64,000 nt of DNA, taken from NCBI RefSeq assembly GCF_000772105.1, contig NZ_CP009354.1, forward strand, positions 186,001 through 250,000. The letters run 5' to 3'. The DNA is from Vibrio tubiashii ATCC 19109 (GTDB lineage Bacteria; Pseudomonadota; Gammaproteobacteria; Enterobacterales; Vibrionaceae). Position numbers and translations under genes: made by a program. Positions within the stretch are counted from its first letter, which is position 1, and every line of letters starts with the position of its first letter. This document shows positions 18,956 to 26,593 of this stretch, one piece after another. Under the pieces are notes generated by a model that worked only from the letters and a program-made list of their open reading frames with translations, searched no databases and was not told the origin of the DNA.

Positions 18956-19885
18956 TTAAAGAGTTTCGTTCAAGACTAGGGCTAGCAGAGCTTCGCGCGC
19001 ATAAACGCCATTTTCAGCTTGCTCGAAGTAGTAAGCGTGTTTGGTCTTATCGACATCTGTGGTGATCTCGTCAACACGTGGTAGTGGGTGAAGCACTTTT
19101 AAGTTGTCGCGCGCGCCTTCTAGGGTTGCTGCTGTAAGGATGAAGGCCGATTTCATGTGCGCGTACTCTGACTCATCAAAGCGTTCTTTTTGCACTCGCG
19201 TCATGTAAAGCACATCGAGCTCAGGTACCACTTCTTCAATGTTGTTGTGCATACTGAACTTGATACCCGCTTCCTCTAACTCTTCGCAGATATAGTCAGG
19301 CATAGCCAGCGCATCTGGAGCGATAAAGAAGAAGCGCACGTTGTTGAATTTTGCCAGTGCTTGAGTCAGTGAGTGCACAGTGCGGCCATATTTTAGGTCC
19401 CCAACGAAAGCAACGTTGAGGTTATCAAGCGTGCCTTGCGTTTCGTGGATAGAGAATAGGTCGAGCAGAGTTTGGGTTGGGTGTTGGTTTGCGCCGTCGC
19501 CACCGTTAATGATTGGTACACCGTTAGAGAACTCAGACGCTAAACGTGCAGCCCCTTCTTGAGGGTGGCGCATCACAAAGGCATCAACATAGGAAGCGAT
19601 GACTTGGACCGAGTCAGCCAAGGTTTCCCCTTTCTTAGCCAGAGATGTGTTACCCCCGTTATCGAAGCCAATCACGCTGCCGCCTAAACGTTCAACGGCG
19701 GTTTCAAACGACAGACGGGTACGAGTCGATGGTTCGAAGAAGCAACTCGCCACGACTTTGTTTTTTAGTAGCTCAGGGTTTGGCTCTGCTTTTAAGCGTG
19801 CTGCAGTATCGACGATAAGTTCAAGCTCGCTGCGGCTGAGCTCAGGGATGGAGATGATGTGCTTGTTAAATAACGAATGCGCCAT
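18956..19885 (-). CDS. pyrB: Aspartate carbamoyltransferase catalytic chain
   Basis: A 309-residue enzyme making carbamoyl aspartate, the first committed step of pyrimidine synthesis. The carbamoyl-phosphate site [11 protein letters not shown], the HPTQTLLDL motif and HPLPRVDEI are all present. The ATG at 19885 (MAHSLFNK) is the start expected from homologues; an upstream in-frame ATG adds seven residues. A leader peptide and attenuator lie just upstream, as in enteric pyrBI. Confidence 0.97.
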   Translation of the reverse strand: MAHSLFNKHIISIPELSRSELELIVDTAARLKAEPNPELLKNKVVASCFFEPSTRTRLSFETAVERLGGSVIGFDNGGNTSLAKKGETLADSVQVIASYVDAFVMRHPQEGAARLASEFSNGVPIINGGDGANQHPTQTLLDLFSIHETQGTLDNLNVAFVGDLKYGRTVHSLTQALAKFNNVRFFFIAPDALAMPDYICEELEEAGIKFSMHNNIEEVVPELDVLYMTRVQKERFDESEYAHMKSAFILTAATLEGARDNLKVLHPLPRVDEITTDVDKTKHAYYFEQAENGVYAREALLALVLNETL

Positions 19886-19916
19886 AGCTGTATTTCCTCG
19901 CCTCATAGATGACAGA

Positions 19917-19946
19917 CAAAAAAAAGCCCCCTAACAATAGGAGGCT
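19917..19946 (-). terminator. pyrBI attenuator
   Basis: An 8-bp stem (arms 19925-19932 and 19939-19946, one G-U pair) with a 6-base loop, followed on the minus strand by eight or nine Ts. The stop codon of the leader peptide lies inside this hairpin, so a ribosome closely following RNA polymerase would block its formation, as in the UTP-sensitive E. coli pyrBI attenuator. Confidence 0.88.
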
Positions 19947-20041
19947 GATAAAGGATCGATGGAGACTAAAAATAAAACAGCTGACGTCCCTGATTCAGGG
20001 CGCGTTTTGTAACAACGAGATGTTGTATTTTGCTGGTTCAT
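19931..20041 (-). CDS. pyrL: pyrBI leader peptide, 36 residues
   Basis: An ATG at 20041 preceded by AGGAG opens a 36-codon frame (MNQQNTTSRCYKTR ... LSASYC) that ends in TAG inside the attenuator stem. The RNA between carries a U-rich stretch (encoding AVLFLV) where polymerase could pause at low UTP. The geometry matches the E. coli pyrL attenuation mechanism, although the peptide sequence itself is not expected to be conserved. Confidence 0.82.
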   Translation of the reverse strand: MNQQNTTSRCYKTRPESGTSAVLFLVSIDPLSASYC

Positions 20042-20068
20042 AATGCTCTCCTAGACAAATTGCGGAGG

Positions 20069-20096
20069 ATTATACGGACAAAATTACGCGACGCAA
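20069..20096 (-). promoter_or_regulatory. Sigma-70 promoter of the pyr leader/pyrBI operon
   Basis: On the minus strand, TTGCGT (20091-20096) and a perfect TATAAT (20069-20074) are separated by 16 bases. The start of transcription would fall about 20 bases before the leader-peptide ATG. Confidence 0.8.
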
Positions 20097-20106
20097 GCGT
20101 TTGCGC
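20091..20106 (-). promoter_or_regulatory. PurR-like operator overlapping the pyrBI -35
   Basis: The 16-mer ACGCAAGCGTTTGCGC matches the PurR operator consensus ACGCAAACGTTTGCGT at 14 of 16 positions. It covers the -35 hexamer of the pyrBI promoter, so binding would block transcription. This suggests purine-dependent repression in addition to attenuation. Confidence 0.65.
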
Positions 20107-20221
20107 AAAGTATCCAGAAATTGGATTTTTATGCGAAGTTGACTGTTTTTGATGTGCTTTTCGCAGCCGTTGTCGGAACTTGCTTGGAGGGTGATTGAGA
20201 GTTTTTTTATAGTAAGCGCGA

Positions 20222-20271
20222 TGAAAAAAAATGCGGGCTTTATTCAGAGCCTCTGAATGCCACCCGCATTT
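20222..20271 (-). terminator. Terminator of the arcACB/argF operon
   Basis: Outer arms 20229-20237 and 20263-20271 (9 bp), an inner TTCAGA/TCTGAA stem, and on the minus strand a run of eight Ts. About 75 bases past the argF stop. Confidence 0.85.
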
Positions 20272-20347
20272 CCCTGCAAACCACTCGTGATATCTATGGA
20301 TTAATTCCGTGATATAGAGTGTTCGCGATTAATATCTTTGAGTGATA

Positions 20348-21358
20348 TTAGTCGCCTAGTGTTGCTACCATCACTGCTTTGATAGTGTGCATACGGTTCT
20401 CTGCTTCATCGAAGACGATAGAGTGTTTAGATTCAACAACTTCATCTGTTACTTCTACGCCATCTTTAAGTTGTGGGTACTCAGCCGCTAGCTGTTTACC
20501 AACGGTAGTATCTTCGCCATGGAATGCAGGTAGACAGTGCATGAATTTCACATGTGGGTTACCTGTCGCTTTTAGCATTTCCATGTTCACTTGGTAAGGC
20601 ATCATTAGGTTGATACGCTCAGCCCATGCTTCTTTCGCTTCACCCATAGATACCCATACGTCTGTGTATAGGTAATCACAGCCTTGAACGCCTTCTTGTA
20701 CGTCTTCAGTCAGAGTGATTTTCGCACCGGTTTCTTCAGCGATTTCGCGACAAGTCGCTACTAGCTCTTCTTCTGGCCAGAACGCTTTAGGAGCCACTAG
20801 GCGGATGTCCATACCCATCTTCGCCGCACCAACCATTAGAGAGTTACCCATGTTGTTGCGAGCGTCGCCTAGGTAAGCGAACTTCATTTCATGTAGCTGT
20901 TTACCACGGCCGTGTTCCATCATAGTTAGGAAGTCAGCGAGGATTTGCGTTGGGTGGAACTCGTCTGTTAGGCCATTCCATACAGGAACACCAGCGTACG
21001 CACCTAGCTCTTCAACGATTTCTTGACCAAAGCCGCGGTACTCGATGCCGTCGTACATGCGACCAAGAACGCGAGCAGTATCTTTCATTGACTCTTTGTG
21101 ACCGATTTGAGAACCCGATGGGCCTAAGTAAGACACTTGAGCGCCTTGGTCAAATGCTGCAACTTCAAATGCACAACGAGTACGAGTAGATGTTTTCTCG
21201 AAAATTAGCGCAATGTTTTTGCCTTTTAGACGAGGTTGTTCATAGCCGTTGTATTTCGCTTTTTTAAGTTCCGCAGATAGATCCAACATGTGTTGAATTT
21301 CACGTGGAGTAAAGTCTAATAGTTTTAGGAAGTTACGGTTGCGTAGGTTAAAAGCCAT
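20348..21358 (-). CDS. argF: Ornithine carbamoyltransferase (arcB/argF)
   Basis: A 336-residue enzyme. The carbamoyl-phosphate motif [11 protein letters not shown], the HPTQILADF motif and the ornithine-side MHCLPAFHG are present. The frame is open 33 codons further up, but [14 protein letters not shown] is the usual start. Its place after arcA and arcC suggests the catabolic direction (citrulline plus phosphate to ornithine and carbamoyl phosphate), i.e. ArcB, but the protein may also serve arginine synthesis. A 74-base hairpin separates it from arcC. Confidence 0.93.
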   Translation of the reverse strand: MAFNLRNRNFLKLLDFTPREIQHMLDLSAELKKAKYNGYEQPRLKGKNIALIFEKTSTRTRCAFEVAAFDQGAQVSYLGPSGSQIGHKESMKDTARVLGRMYDGIEYRGFGQEIVEELGAYAGVPVWNGLTDEFHPTQILADFLTMMEHGRGKQLHEMKFAYLGDARNNMGNSLMVGAAKMGMDIRLVAPKAFWPEEELVATCREIAEETGAKITLTEDVQEGVQGCDYLYTDVWVSMGEAKEAWAERINLMMPYQVNMEMLKATGNPHVKFMHCLPAFHGEDTTVGKQLAAEYPQLKDGVEVTDEVVESKHSIVFDEAENRMHTIKAVMVATLGD

Positions 21359-21453
21359 GATGTTTTCCTTCTTTGTTTTGATTGCGCTCTCTTGGTTGCA
21401 GGGAAAGAGGTAAGAAAGCGCATAAATAAGTAATGTTTGTATAACTTTTGCTT

Positions 21454-21527
21454 CCACAGTGGGGAGCGAGATATGAATACCTTAAGTTCAACGAGGGTCT
21501 GGTTATTCAATCTCGCTCCAGTTGTGG
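21454..21527 (-). repeat. Long inverted repeat between arcC and argF
   Basis: A left arm from 21454 and a right arm ending at 21527 share GGAGCGAGAT/ATCTCGCTCC plus outer CCACA/TGTGG and inner GAATA/TATTC pairs, giving about 25 paired bases per side with small bulges. There is no T-run. It probably forms an RNA hairpin within the arc transcript that affects stability or expression of the two halves. Confidence 0.75.
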
Positions 21528-21540
21528 AGTAACGAGTCGG

Positions 21541-22452
21541 TTAGCCTTTGGTGATATTGGTACCCGCAGTGCCTTGAAGAATGCGTAAACCATCTTCTAG
21601 AGAACCAATGCCGACCACTTTGCCACCTTGTTTAATGAACTCGCATGACGCTTCGATCTTCGGTCCCATTGAGCCAGCATCAAATTGGTACTGAGCCAGT
21701 TCAGATGGGTTAGTGCTGCGTAGAGCATGTTGAGTTGGTTTGCCCCAATCTAGGTAAACTGCATCAGCGTCAGTCAGGATAAGTAGCGCATCTGCGTCCA
21801 GTTGTTTTGCTAGGAATGCAGCAGACATGTCTTTGTCGATAACCGCTTCAACACCAACTAATTTGCCGTTTTCGCGTTTGACTGGAATACCGCCACCGCC
21901 AGTACAGATAACCAAGTGGCCTTGCTCGATAAGTGCGGTAATCGCTTCATGTTCAATGATGCCTGTAGGCTGTGGGCTTGGGACTACGCGGCGGAAGTGT
22001 TGGCCGTCTGGCTTGATTGTCCAACGGTACTTCTCTGCTAGTTCACGCGCTTCTGCTTCTTCGTAAATTGGGCCTATAGGCTTGGTTGGATCCGCGAATG
22101 CAGGATCGCTTGGGTCAACCGTCATTTGAGTCAACATGCAAGTCGCGTTGACGTTAGGCATTTGGTTTTTAAACTCTTGCATCAGCATGTAGCCGATCAT
22201 GCCTTGAGTTTCACTGCCCAGTACATCGAGTGGGTACGGAGCGACTTTCTTGTATTCCAGACCTTGTAGAGCAAGTAGGCCAACTTGTGGGCCGTTACCG
22301 TGCACAAGCACTACGTTGTATTCTTGCGCGATTTCAGAAATTGTCTTAACCGCAATCTCAATGTTTTGGCGCTGAACTTCAGCTTCTAATGGCTCGCCGC
22401 GGCGAAGTAGGGCGTTACCACCAAGTGCTACAACTACTGTTTGTTTAGTCAT
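21541..22452 (-). CDS. arcC: Carbamate kinase
   Basis: A 303-residue enzyme that makes ATP and carbamate from carbamoyl phosphate and ADP, the energy-yielding last step of the arginine deiminase pathway. The N-terminal VVALGGNALLRRGE, the VHGNGPQVG motif and the GGGGIPV segment are typical. The ATG at 22452 is chosen; an open stretch of 18 codons upstream is not conserved-looking. It lies 58 bases after arcA. Confidence 0.96.
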   Translation of the reverse strand: MTKQTVVVALGGNALLRRGEPLEAEVQRQNIEIAVKTISEIAQEYNVVLVHGNGPQVGLLALQGLEYKKVAPYPLDVLGSETQGMIGYMLMQEFKNQMPNVNATCMLTQMTVDPSDPAFADPTKPIGPIYEEAEARELAEKYRWTIKPDGQHFRRVVPSPQPTGIIEHEAITALIEQGHLVICTGGGGIPVKRENGKLVGVEAVIDKDMSAAFLAKQLDADALLILTDADAVYLDWGKPTQHALRSTNPSELAQYQFDAGSMGPKIEASCEFIKQGGKVVGIGSLEDGLRILQGTAGTNITKG

Positions 22453-22510
22453 TGCTTTAATCTCTCTGCAGGGGGCAGGAGCAAAGGGCTCCCGCCAACT
22501 AATCACTTAC

Positions 22511-23734
22511 TTAAATACCGTCACGCTCGATTGGGCAGCTCATGCAGCGAGCGCCACCACGACCACGGCCTAGCTCGTCACCTGGGATAGGTAGAACAGT
22601 GATGCCCGCTTTGTCGTATTTCTCGTTGGTGTAAGTGTTGCCTTCGTAGCCAACAACCACGCCTGGTTTCACAGTCAGTACGTTGTTTGCGTCGTTCCAC
22701 TGCTCACGTTCTGCGTGGAAGTTGTCACCACCCGTTGTGATAAGGTTTAGCTTGTCGACACCAAGTGCTTTCTCGATAGCCGTTACAAAGTAGCCCTCTT
22801 CTTTCACATTCACCGAACCAGACTCATCGCCAGTTAGGCTCCAGCATTTCACGTCTTTACGAACCACTTCTGGGTAAACAGAGAAAGTATCTTCGTTCAT
22901 GTGAGTCATAACGGTGTCTAGGTGCATGCAAGAGCGGTGTTTAGGTAGCTCCATCGCAATGATTTGTTTCGCTTGGCCGTGCTTGAATAGACCAGAAGCT
23001 AGGTGCTCAACACCTTGTGCGGTTGTACGCTCAGACATACCGATAAGTACCGTGCCACGACCAAGAACCAATACGTCGCCGCCTTCGATAGTTGAGTTGT
23101 CGTAGTTGATTGTCTCTTCGTCGCCGAAGTACTTAATGAAGTCTTGGCCTGCGAAGGTTGGGTGCCAGCGGTAAATCGCACGAACATGGTTTGTTTCACG
23201 TTGACGAGCAGGTTTTGCCATTGGGTTGATTGATACGCCACCGTATACCCAGCAAGAAGTGTCACGAGTAAATAGGTGGTTTGGTAGAGGCTCAATGATG
23301 AAGTCAGTTGGAGCATGCAGACCTTGCATCATTGAAGAAGATTTCATTGGCATTTCAGCGTAAGAAAGGCCACCTGTCAGAATTTTCGCGAGCTCTAGAT
23401 TAGGTAGGTCACCTAAGTAGCAGCGTACATCGTTAGCGAAGGTTTTGCCTAAGCGGTAATCTGATACTTGGCGGCTAAGTAGCCAGTCTTTGGCTTCTGG
23501 AACAGCAAGCGTGTCTGCTAGTAGGTCTGTAAGAAGTAGCACTTCCACACCTTGATCACGCAATGTTTGAGTGAATACGTCGTGCTCTTTACCTGCACGC
23601 TCAACTGCCAATACGTCATCAAATAGCAGATCGTGACAGTTAGAAGGTGTCAGGTGAGTCAGAGCTCGTCTAGGGCGGTGAACAAGAACGCGACGTAATT
23701 GACCGATTTCAGAACCTACGTATAACTTACTCAT
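22511..23734 (-). CDS. arcA: Arginine deiminase
   Basis: A 407-residue enzyme that hydrolyses arginine to citrulline and ammonia. The N-terminal [15 protein letters not shown], the FTRDTSCW motif, the EGGDVLVLG motif and the catalytic cysteine in [10 protein letters not shown] (about C397) are visible. It is the first gene of the arcA-arcC-argF operon. The 930-base region upstream contains possible regulatory palindromes and repeats. Confidence 0.97.
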   Translation of the reverse strand: MSKLYVGSEIGQLRRVLVHRPRRALTHLTPSNCHDLLFDDVLAVERAGKEHDVFTQTLRDQGVEVLLLTDLLADTLAVPEAKDWLLSRQVSDYRLGKTFANDVRCYLGDLPNLELAKILTGGLSYAEMPMKSSSMMQGLHAPTDFIIEPLPNHLFTRDTSCWVYGGVSINPMAKPARQRETNHVRAIYRWHPTFAGQDFIKYFGDEETINYDNSTIEGGDVLVLGRGTVLIGMSERTTAQGVEHLASGLFKHGQAKQIIAMELPKHRSCMHLDTVMTHMNEDTFSVYPEVVRKDVKCWSLTGDESGSVNVKEEGYFVTAIEKALGVDKLNLITTGGDNFHAEREQWNDANNVLTVKPGVVVGYEGNTYTNEKYDKAGITVLPIPGDELGRGRGGARCMSCPIERDGI

Positions 23735-24271
23735 GATCGTATCTCTCTTATATTTTAATTAGTCTTAATATTTAAAAACTAATATTTAATTTGTAGGGAA
23801 TAGAAGCGTGAATTTATTTATTCACTTATTTTGTTTCTGGAACTCATATTACGCCTGTTGGCGGGGGAATCTTAGAGGTCAATCACAGTTCGATTTTTAT
23901 GCCCCAGGCCTTGATTTACAAGGGTTTTAACAATATCTATGCAGTTGTTATTGAGCTGTAACACCCCTAATTAGCCACTCAGTGTGGAACTTTATGCAGG
24001 TAAATATCCAAGATGCTAGATAAACAATAATTAGAAGAAAGAATATGCACTAAAAATTTAGTGACAATAAGTTGAATAAAGCGGAAATATGCAATGAATC
24101 TTTCTAGATAATTGCTTTTGAGGTGTGAATTAATCGTTTTATAACAAAATATTTGGTAATAATTGTTGTGCTGATCACATACTAATAATTTGCACTGCTT
24201 TAATTAGAGGGGTTTATTTAATTAATAAAGTTTATTGGTTGGGGTACTTTTTCTAATTCAAAAAATTGAAA
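23735..24271. other. arcA upstream regulatory region
   Basis: A very AT-rich region without a gene. It holds the ArgR-like palindrome at 23808-23825, a TAATATTTAA direct repeat (about 23766-23790), a CACTAAA/TTTAGTG inverted repeat near 24049-24064, and a weak CRP-like sequence at 24161-24182 (TGTTG-N6-TCACA). I looked for an FNR/ANR box (TTGAT-N4-ATCAA) and saw none. Confidence 0.45.
23808..23825. promoter_or_regulatory. ArgR-box-like palindrome upstream of arcA
   Basis: GTGAAT-TTATTT-ATTCAC is a perfect-arm inverted repeat about 75 bases before the arcA start. It resembles the ArgR box (TGAAT-N4-ATTCA), but its spacer is 6 instead of 4 bases, so assignment is tentative. An argR gene lies in the same cluster. 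Confidence 0.4.
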
Positions 24272-24430
24272 TGGGAACGGACTACGTCCTAGGAGAGCTG
24301 GATCGCTACGCTGCTGGATAACGGGATCGGGCTTCGCCCTTCTGGAAAGCTAGAGTCGATGTCTCGACCACAGCGGAGCAACTTTCGTTTTCCAGTTTTC
24401 CAGTTATCGTAAGACAAAGTCCGTTCCCGC
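24272..24430. repeat. Dispersed repeat A, copy 2 (complete, palindromic ends)
   Basis: Begins GGGAACGGACTACGTCCT and ends with AGTCCGTTCCC, so its ends are inverted copies. It shares GGATCGCTACGCTGCTGGAT and GGGATCGGGCTTCG with copy 1 at 10948. It has no coding capacity and is located next to an octamer array, as is copy 1. Confidence 0.75.
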
Positions 24431-24464
24431 ATCCCATTTCTGTAGCTAGGCGTTCAGAACAAAA

Positions 24465-24489
24465 AGGGTTGACCTTAAGTGCCGACCCT
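24465..24489. repeat. Hairpin preceding the second octamer array
   Basis: AGGGTTGACC ... GCCGACCCT is an imperfect stem related to the terminator at 11164-11189. In both places it is followed after a few bases by the TCTCCAGC array, so hairpin plus array form one composite unit. Confidence 0.6.
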
Positions 24490-24497
24490 TAATAATT

Positions 24498-24583
24498 TCT
24501 CCAGCTCTCCAGCTCTCCAGCTCTCCAGCTCTCCAGCTCTCCAGCTCTCCAGCTCTCCAGCTCTCCAGCTCTCCAGCTCTCCA
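24498..24583. repeat. Tandem array of 8-bp unit TCTCCAGC, 10 copies
   Basis: Ten perfect copies (24498-24577) plus a partial eleventh (TCTCCA). It is identical in unit to the 6-copy array at 11197-11244. It lies directly after the terminator of the YfcC-family gene. Confidence 0.95.
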
Positions 24584-24585
24584 AA

Positions 24586-24614
24586 CACAAGAAAAGCCGC
24601 ACTAAGGCGGCTTT
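24586..24614 (-). terminator. Terminator of the YfcC-family gene
   Basis: Arms 24593-24600 and 24607-24614 form an 8-bp GC-rich stem with a 6-base loop and a T-rich tail on the minus strand, about 50 bases past the stop. Confidence 0.8.
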
Positions 24615-24664
24615 GAGGGCGGCTCACTTCCTGTGAGCCAGGGTAAGGAAAAGAAGTCTGTGGA

Positions 24665-26113
24665 TTAGATTAGTGCACCAATACTTAGAACCACGATGCA
24701 GAACAGAGTTAGAATCGCGAGTAGCGGTGCGACCCATTTCACCCAGCGCACGTATGGGACACGTGCGATAGCCAAACCACCCATAACCACAGCTGAAGTT
24801 GGTGTAATTAAGTTAACCAAACCTGACGCTGATTGGTATGCAGTGATAACGAGTTCACGACCAACACCTGCAAAGTCTGCTAGTGGCGCCATGATTGGCA
24901 TAGTAAGTACCGCTAGGCCTGACGTAGAAGGTACAAGGAATGACAGTAGAATTTCTAGGAAGAACATCACGTTGATGAACACCACAGACGATAGACCCGT
25001 CACCATTTGTTCTGCTGAGAACAAGATAGTATCTGTGATCATACCGCGGTCCATCACCACGACGATACCACGTGCGATACCGATAATCAGTGCAACACCA
25101 AGTAGGTCACGAGCGCCATCAATAAAGCTGCTTGTAAACTCTTCTTCACTCATGCGTGATACCAAGCCAACAATTATAGTTGCCGCTAGGAACATGGCAG
25201 AGATCTCTGCCATCCACCAACCTGCAACCGATACGCCGTAGATCATGACACCAAACGAGCCACCGAAGATAGTTAGGATAATCTTACGAGTAGTCGTGAA
25301 TTCCATTCCTTCCTCAGATTGGTTGCCAAGGAAGTGGGCTTTGTTTTCTTCGTACTTATCGTAAACGATAGATTTAGATTGGTCGGCGCGAACCATGCGT
25401 GCATAGCGCATTACGTAAGCAACACAGATAGCGTAGCCAATCACTAGCATGATAATGCGAAGCATGATGCCGTCAGTAAATGGAATGCCTGAAGCGTTAG
25501 CTGCGATAACCGTTGCGAATGGGTTAATGGTTGAACCGAGTACACCGATACCTGCGCCTAGTAGTACCGTAGCGGCTGCAACTAATGGGTCAAAGCGCGC
25601 TGCCATCATCACAGGAACAAGCAAGGTGTAGAAAGGTAGTGACTCTTCCGCCATACCGTAGACAGTACCACCTGCAGCAAATAGTGCCATCAGGATAGGT
25701 ATCATCATCTCTTCACGCCCTTCAAGGCGATGGGTTACACGCTCGATACCCGCGTCAATTGCCCCTGTTTTCGTTACTAGCCCTAGGAAACCACCAATGA
25801 TGAGGATGAAAAGAGAAACGTCGATCGCTGCAGCTTCGTAGCTGTTGTGATCATAGAAGCCATCAATAGGTGCAAGAAGAACATCAATAACGCCTTGTGG
25901 GTTGCCTTCAACTGCCTGATAAGTTCCTGTTACAGGAACTTCACGACCAAGATCTTCGTTCATTGCTCGGTCGTATTGGCCAGCAGGAACTATCCAGGTC
26001 AGCATTGCTACAAGTGCAATTAAGACAAAAAGAATCGTATATGCAGAAGGGAACTTAAAGTTGGCAAAGAAGCCGCCTTTTTTTTCTTCAGTCGGTACAG
26101 TTTGGGTTGTCAT
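24665..26113 (-). CDS. YfcC-family basic amino acid / C4-type carrier
   Basis: A 482-residue inner-membrane protein with about 12 membrane segments. Motifs such as WIVPAGQYDR near the N-terminus, AGGTVYGMAEESLPFY and the C-terminal STSGLAVLTMPIMAPLAD belong to the YfcC/ArcD2-like family (ion transporter superfamily). Its place directly upstream of arcA in the same direction suggests arginine/ornithine exchange, which is an inference from context. It has its own terminator, so it is not strictly in the arcACB operon. Confidence 0.8.
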   Translation of the reverse strand: MTTQTVPTEEKKGGFFANFKFPSAYTILFVLIALVAMLTWIVPAGQYDRAMNEDLGREVPVTGTYQAVEGNPQGVIDVLLAPIDGFYDHNSYEAAAIDVSLFILIIGGFLGLVTKTGAIDAGIERVTHRLEGREEMMIPILMALFAAGGTVYGMAEESLPFYTLLVPVMMAARFDPLVAAATVLLGAGIGVLGSTINPFATVIAANASGIPFTDGIMLRIIMLVIGYAICVAYVMRYARMVRADQSKSIVYDKYEENKAHFLGNQSEEGMEFTTTRKIILTIFGGSFGVMIYGVSVAGWWMAEISAMFLAATIIVGLVSRMSEEEFTSSFIDGARDLLGVALIIGIARGIVVVMDRGMITDTILFSAEQMVTGLSSVVFINVMFFLEILLSFLVPSTSGLAVLTMPIMAPLADFAGVGRELVITAYQSASGLVNLITPTSAVVMGGLAIARVPYVRWVKWVAPLLAILTLFCIVVLSIGALI

Positions 26114-26185
26114 GGCTATCTCCTTACTTTTATTTATATGACAATAAATAAAAGTGAATCAGCGACTCATAGTTATTAGGAATTA

Positions 26186-26210
26186 AATAACTTATGTAGG
26201 GTAAGTTATT
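26186..26210. repeat. Inverted repeat upstream of the YfcC-family gene
   Basis: Perfect 9-bp arms AATAACTTA (26186-26194) and TAAGTTATT (26202-26210) with a 7-base spacer. It could be an operator or a 5' UTR hairpin. Confidence 0.6.
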
Positions 26211-26549
26211 GGTATTCGATTTATAGATTGGGCTTCACTGTCAAATCCGCCCTTTGATGCTATTTTAAAAGCAGTTCTTGATGCTAACTTTGGTGATCTT
26301 CACAAAATAAATCGACAAAAAAATCGCTATAAATCTAGTGATAAATTGGAGCGACTAATTGTTTGAAATAGGCGGATTAATATTCTAGAAAAACAGTTAT
26401 AGAAGGTGGGTAAGTAGGCTGTGGTTGGAAAGTAAAAATTTGACCGGAATTTTATTCAAACGTTGGGATTTAAATGCACAAAGAGTTTTTGAACACTTTA
26501 TTGACTAAAGTCAAAAATAAAATGTGAGCTAGATTTTTTACACGAGATA

Positions 26550-26577
26550 AAATAAAAAAGGGAGCCGAAGCTCCCTT
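26550..26577 (-). terminator. Terminator of dcuA
   Basis: Arms 26558-26565 and 26570-26577 with a TTCG loop on the minus strand, followed by a T-run. Seventeen bases past the dcuA stop. Confidence 0.9.
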
Positions 26578-26593
26578 AGTTTTAATAGGGTTT

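Larger units (their letters stand above)
26114..26593. other. Intergenic region between the YfcC gene and dcuA
   Basis: About 480 AT-rich bases without a gene. It contains the AATAACTTA/TAAGTTATT inverted repeat (26186-26210), about 75 bases before the YfcC-family start, and the dcuA terminator at 26550-26577. Confidence 0.5.

Noticed and set aside
21359..21457. Upstream extension of the ornithine carbamoyltransferase by 33 residues
   Set aside because: The added residues do not resemble the family, and the normal [11 protein letters not shown] start has AAGGA upstream.
24161..24182. CRP-like sequence upstream of arcA
   Set aside because: Only the right half (TCACA) is good; the left half is weak and it lies over 400 bases from arcA, so it is not listed as a separate feature.
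23880..24240. Search for an FNR/ANR box controlling the arginine deiminase genes
   Set aside because: Only a half site (TTGAT near 23912) was seen, with no matching ATCAA at the right spacing.
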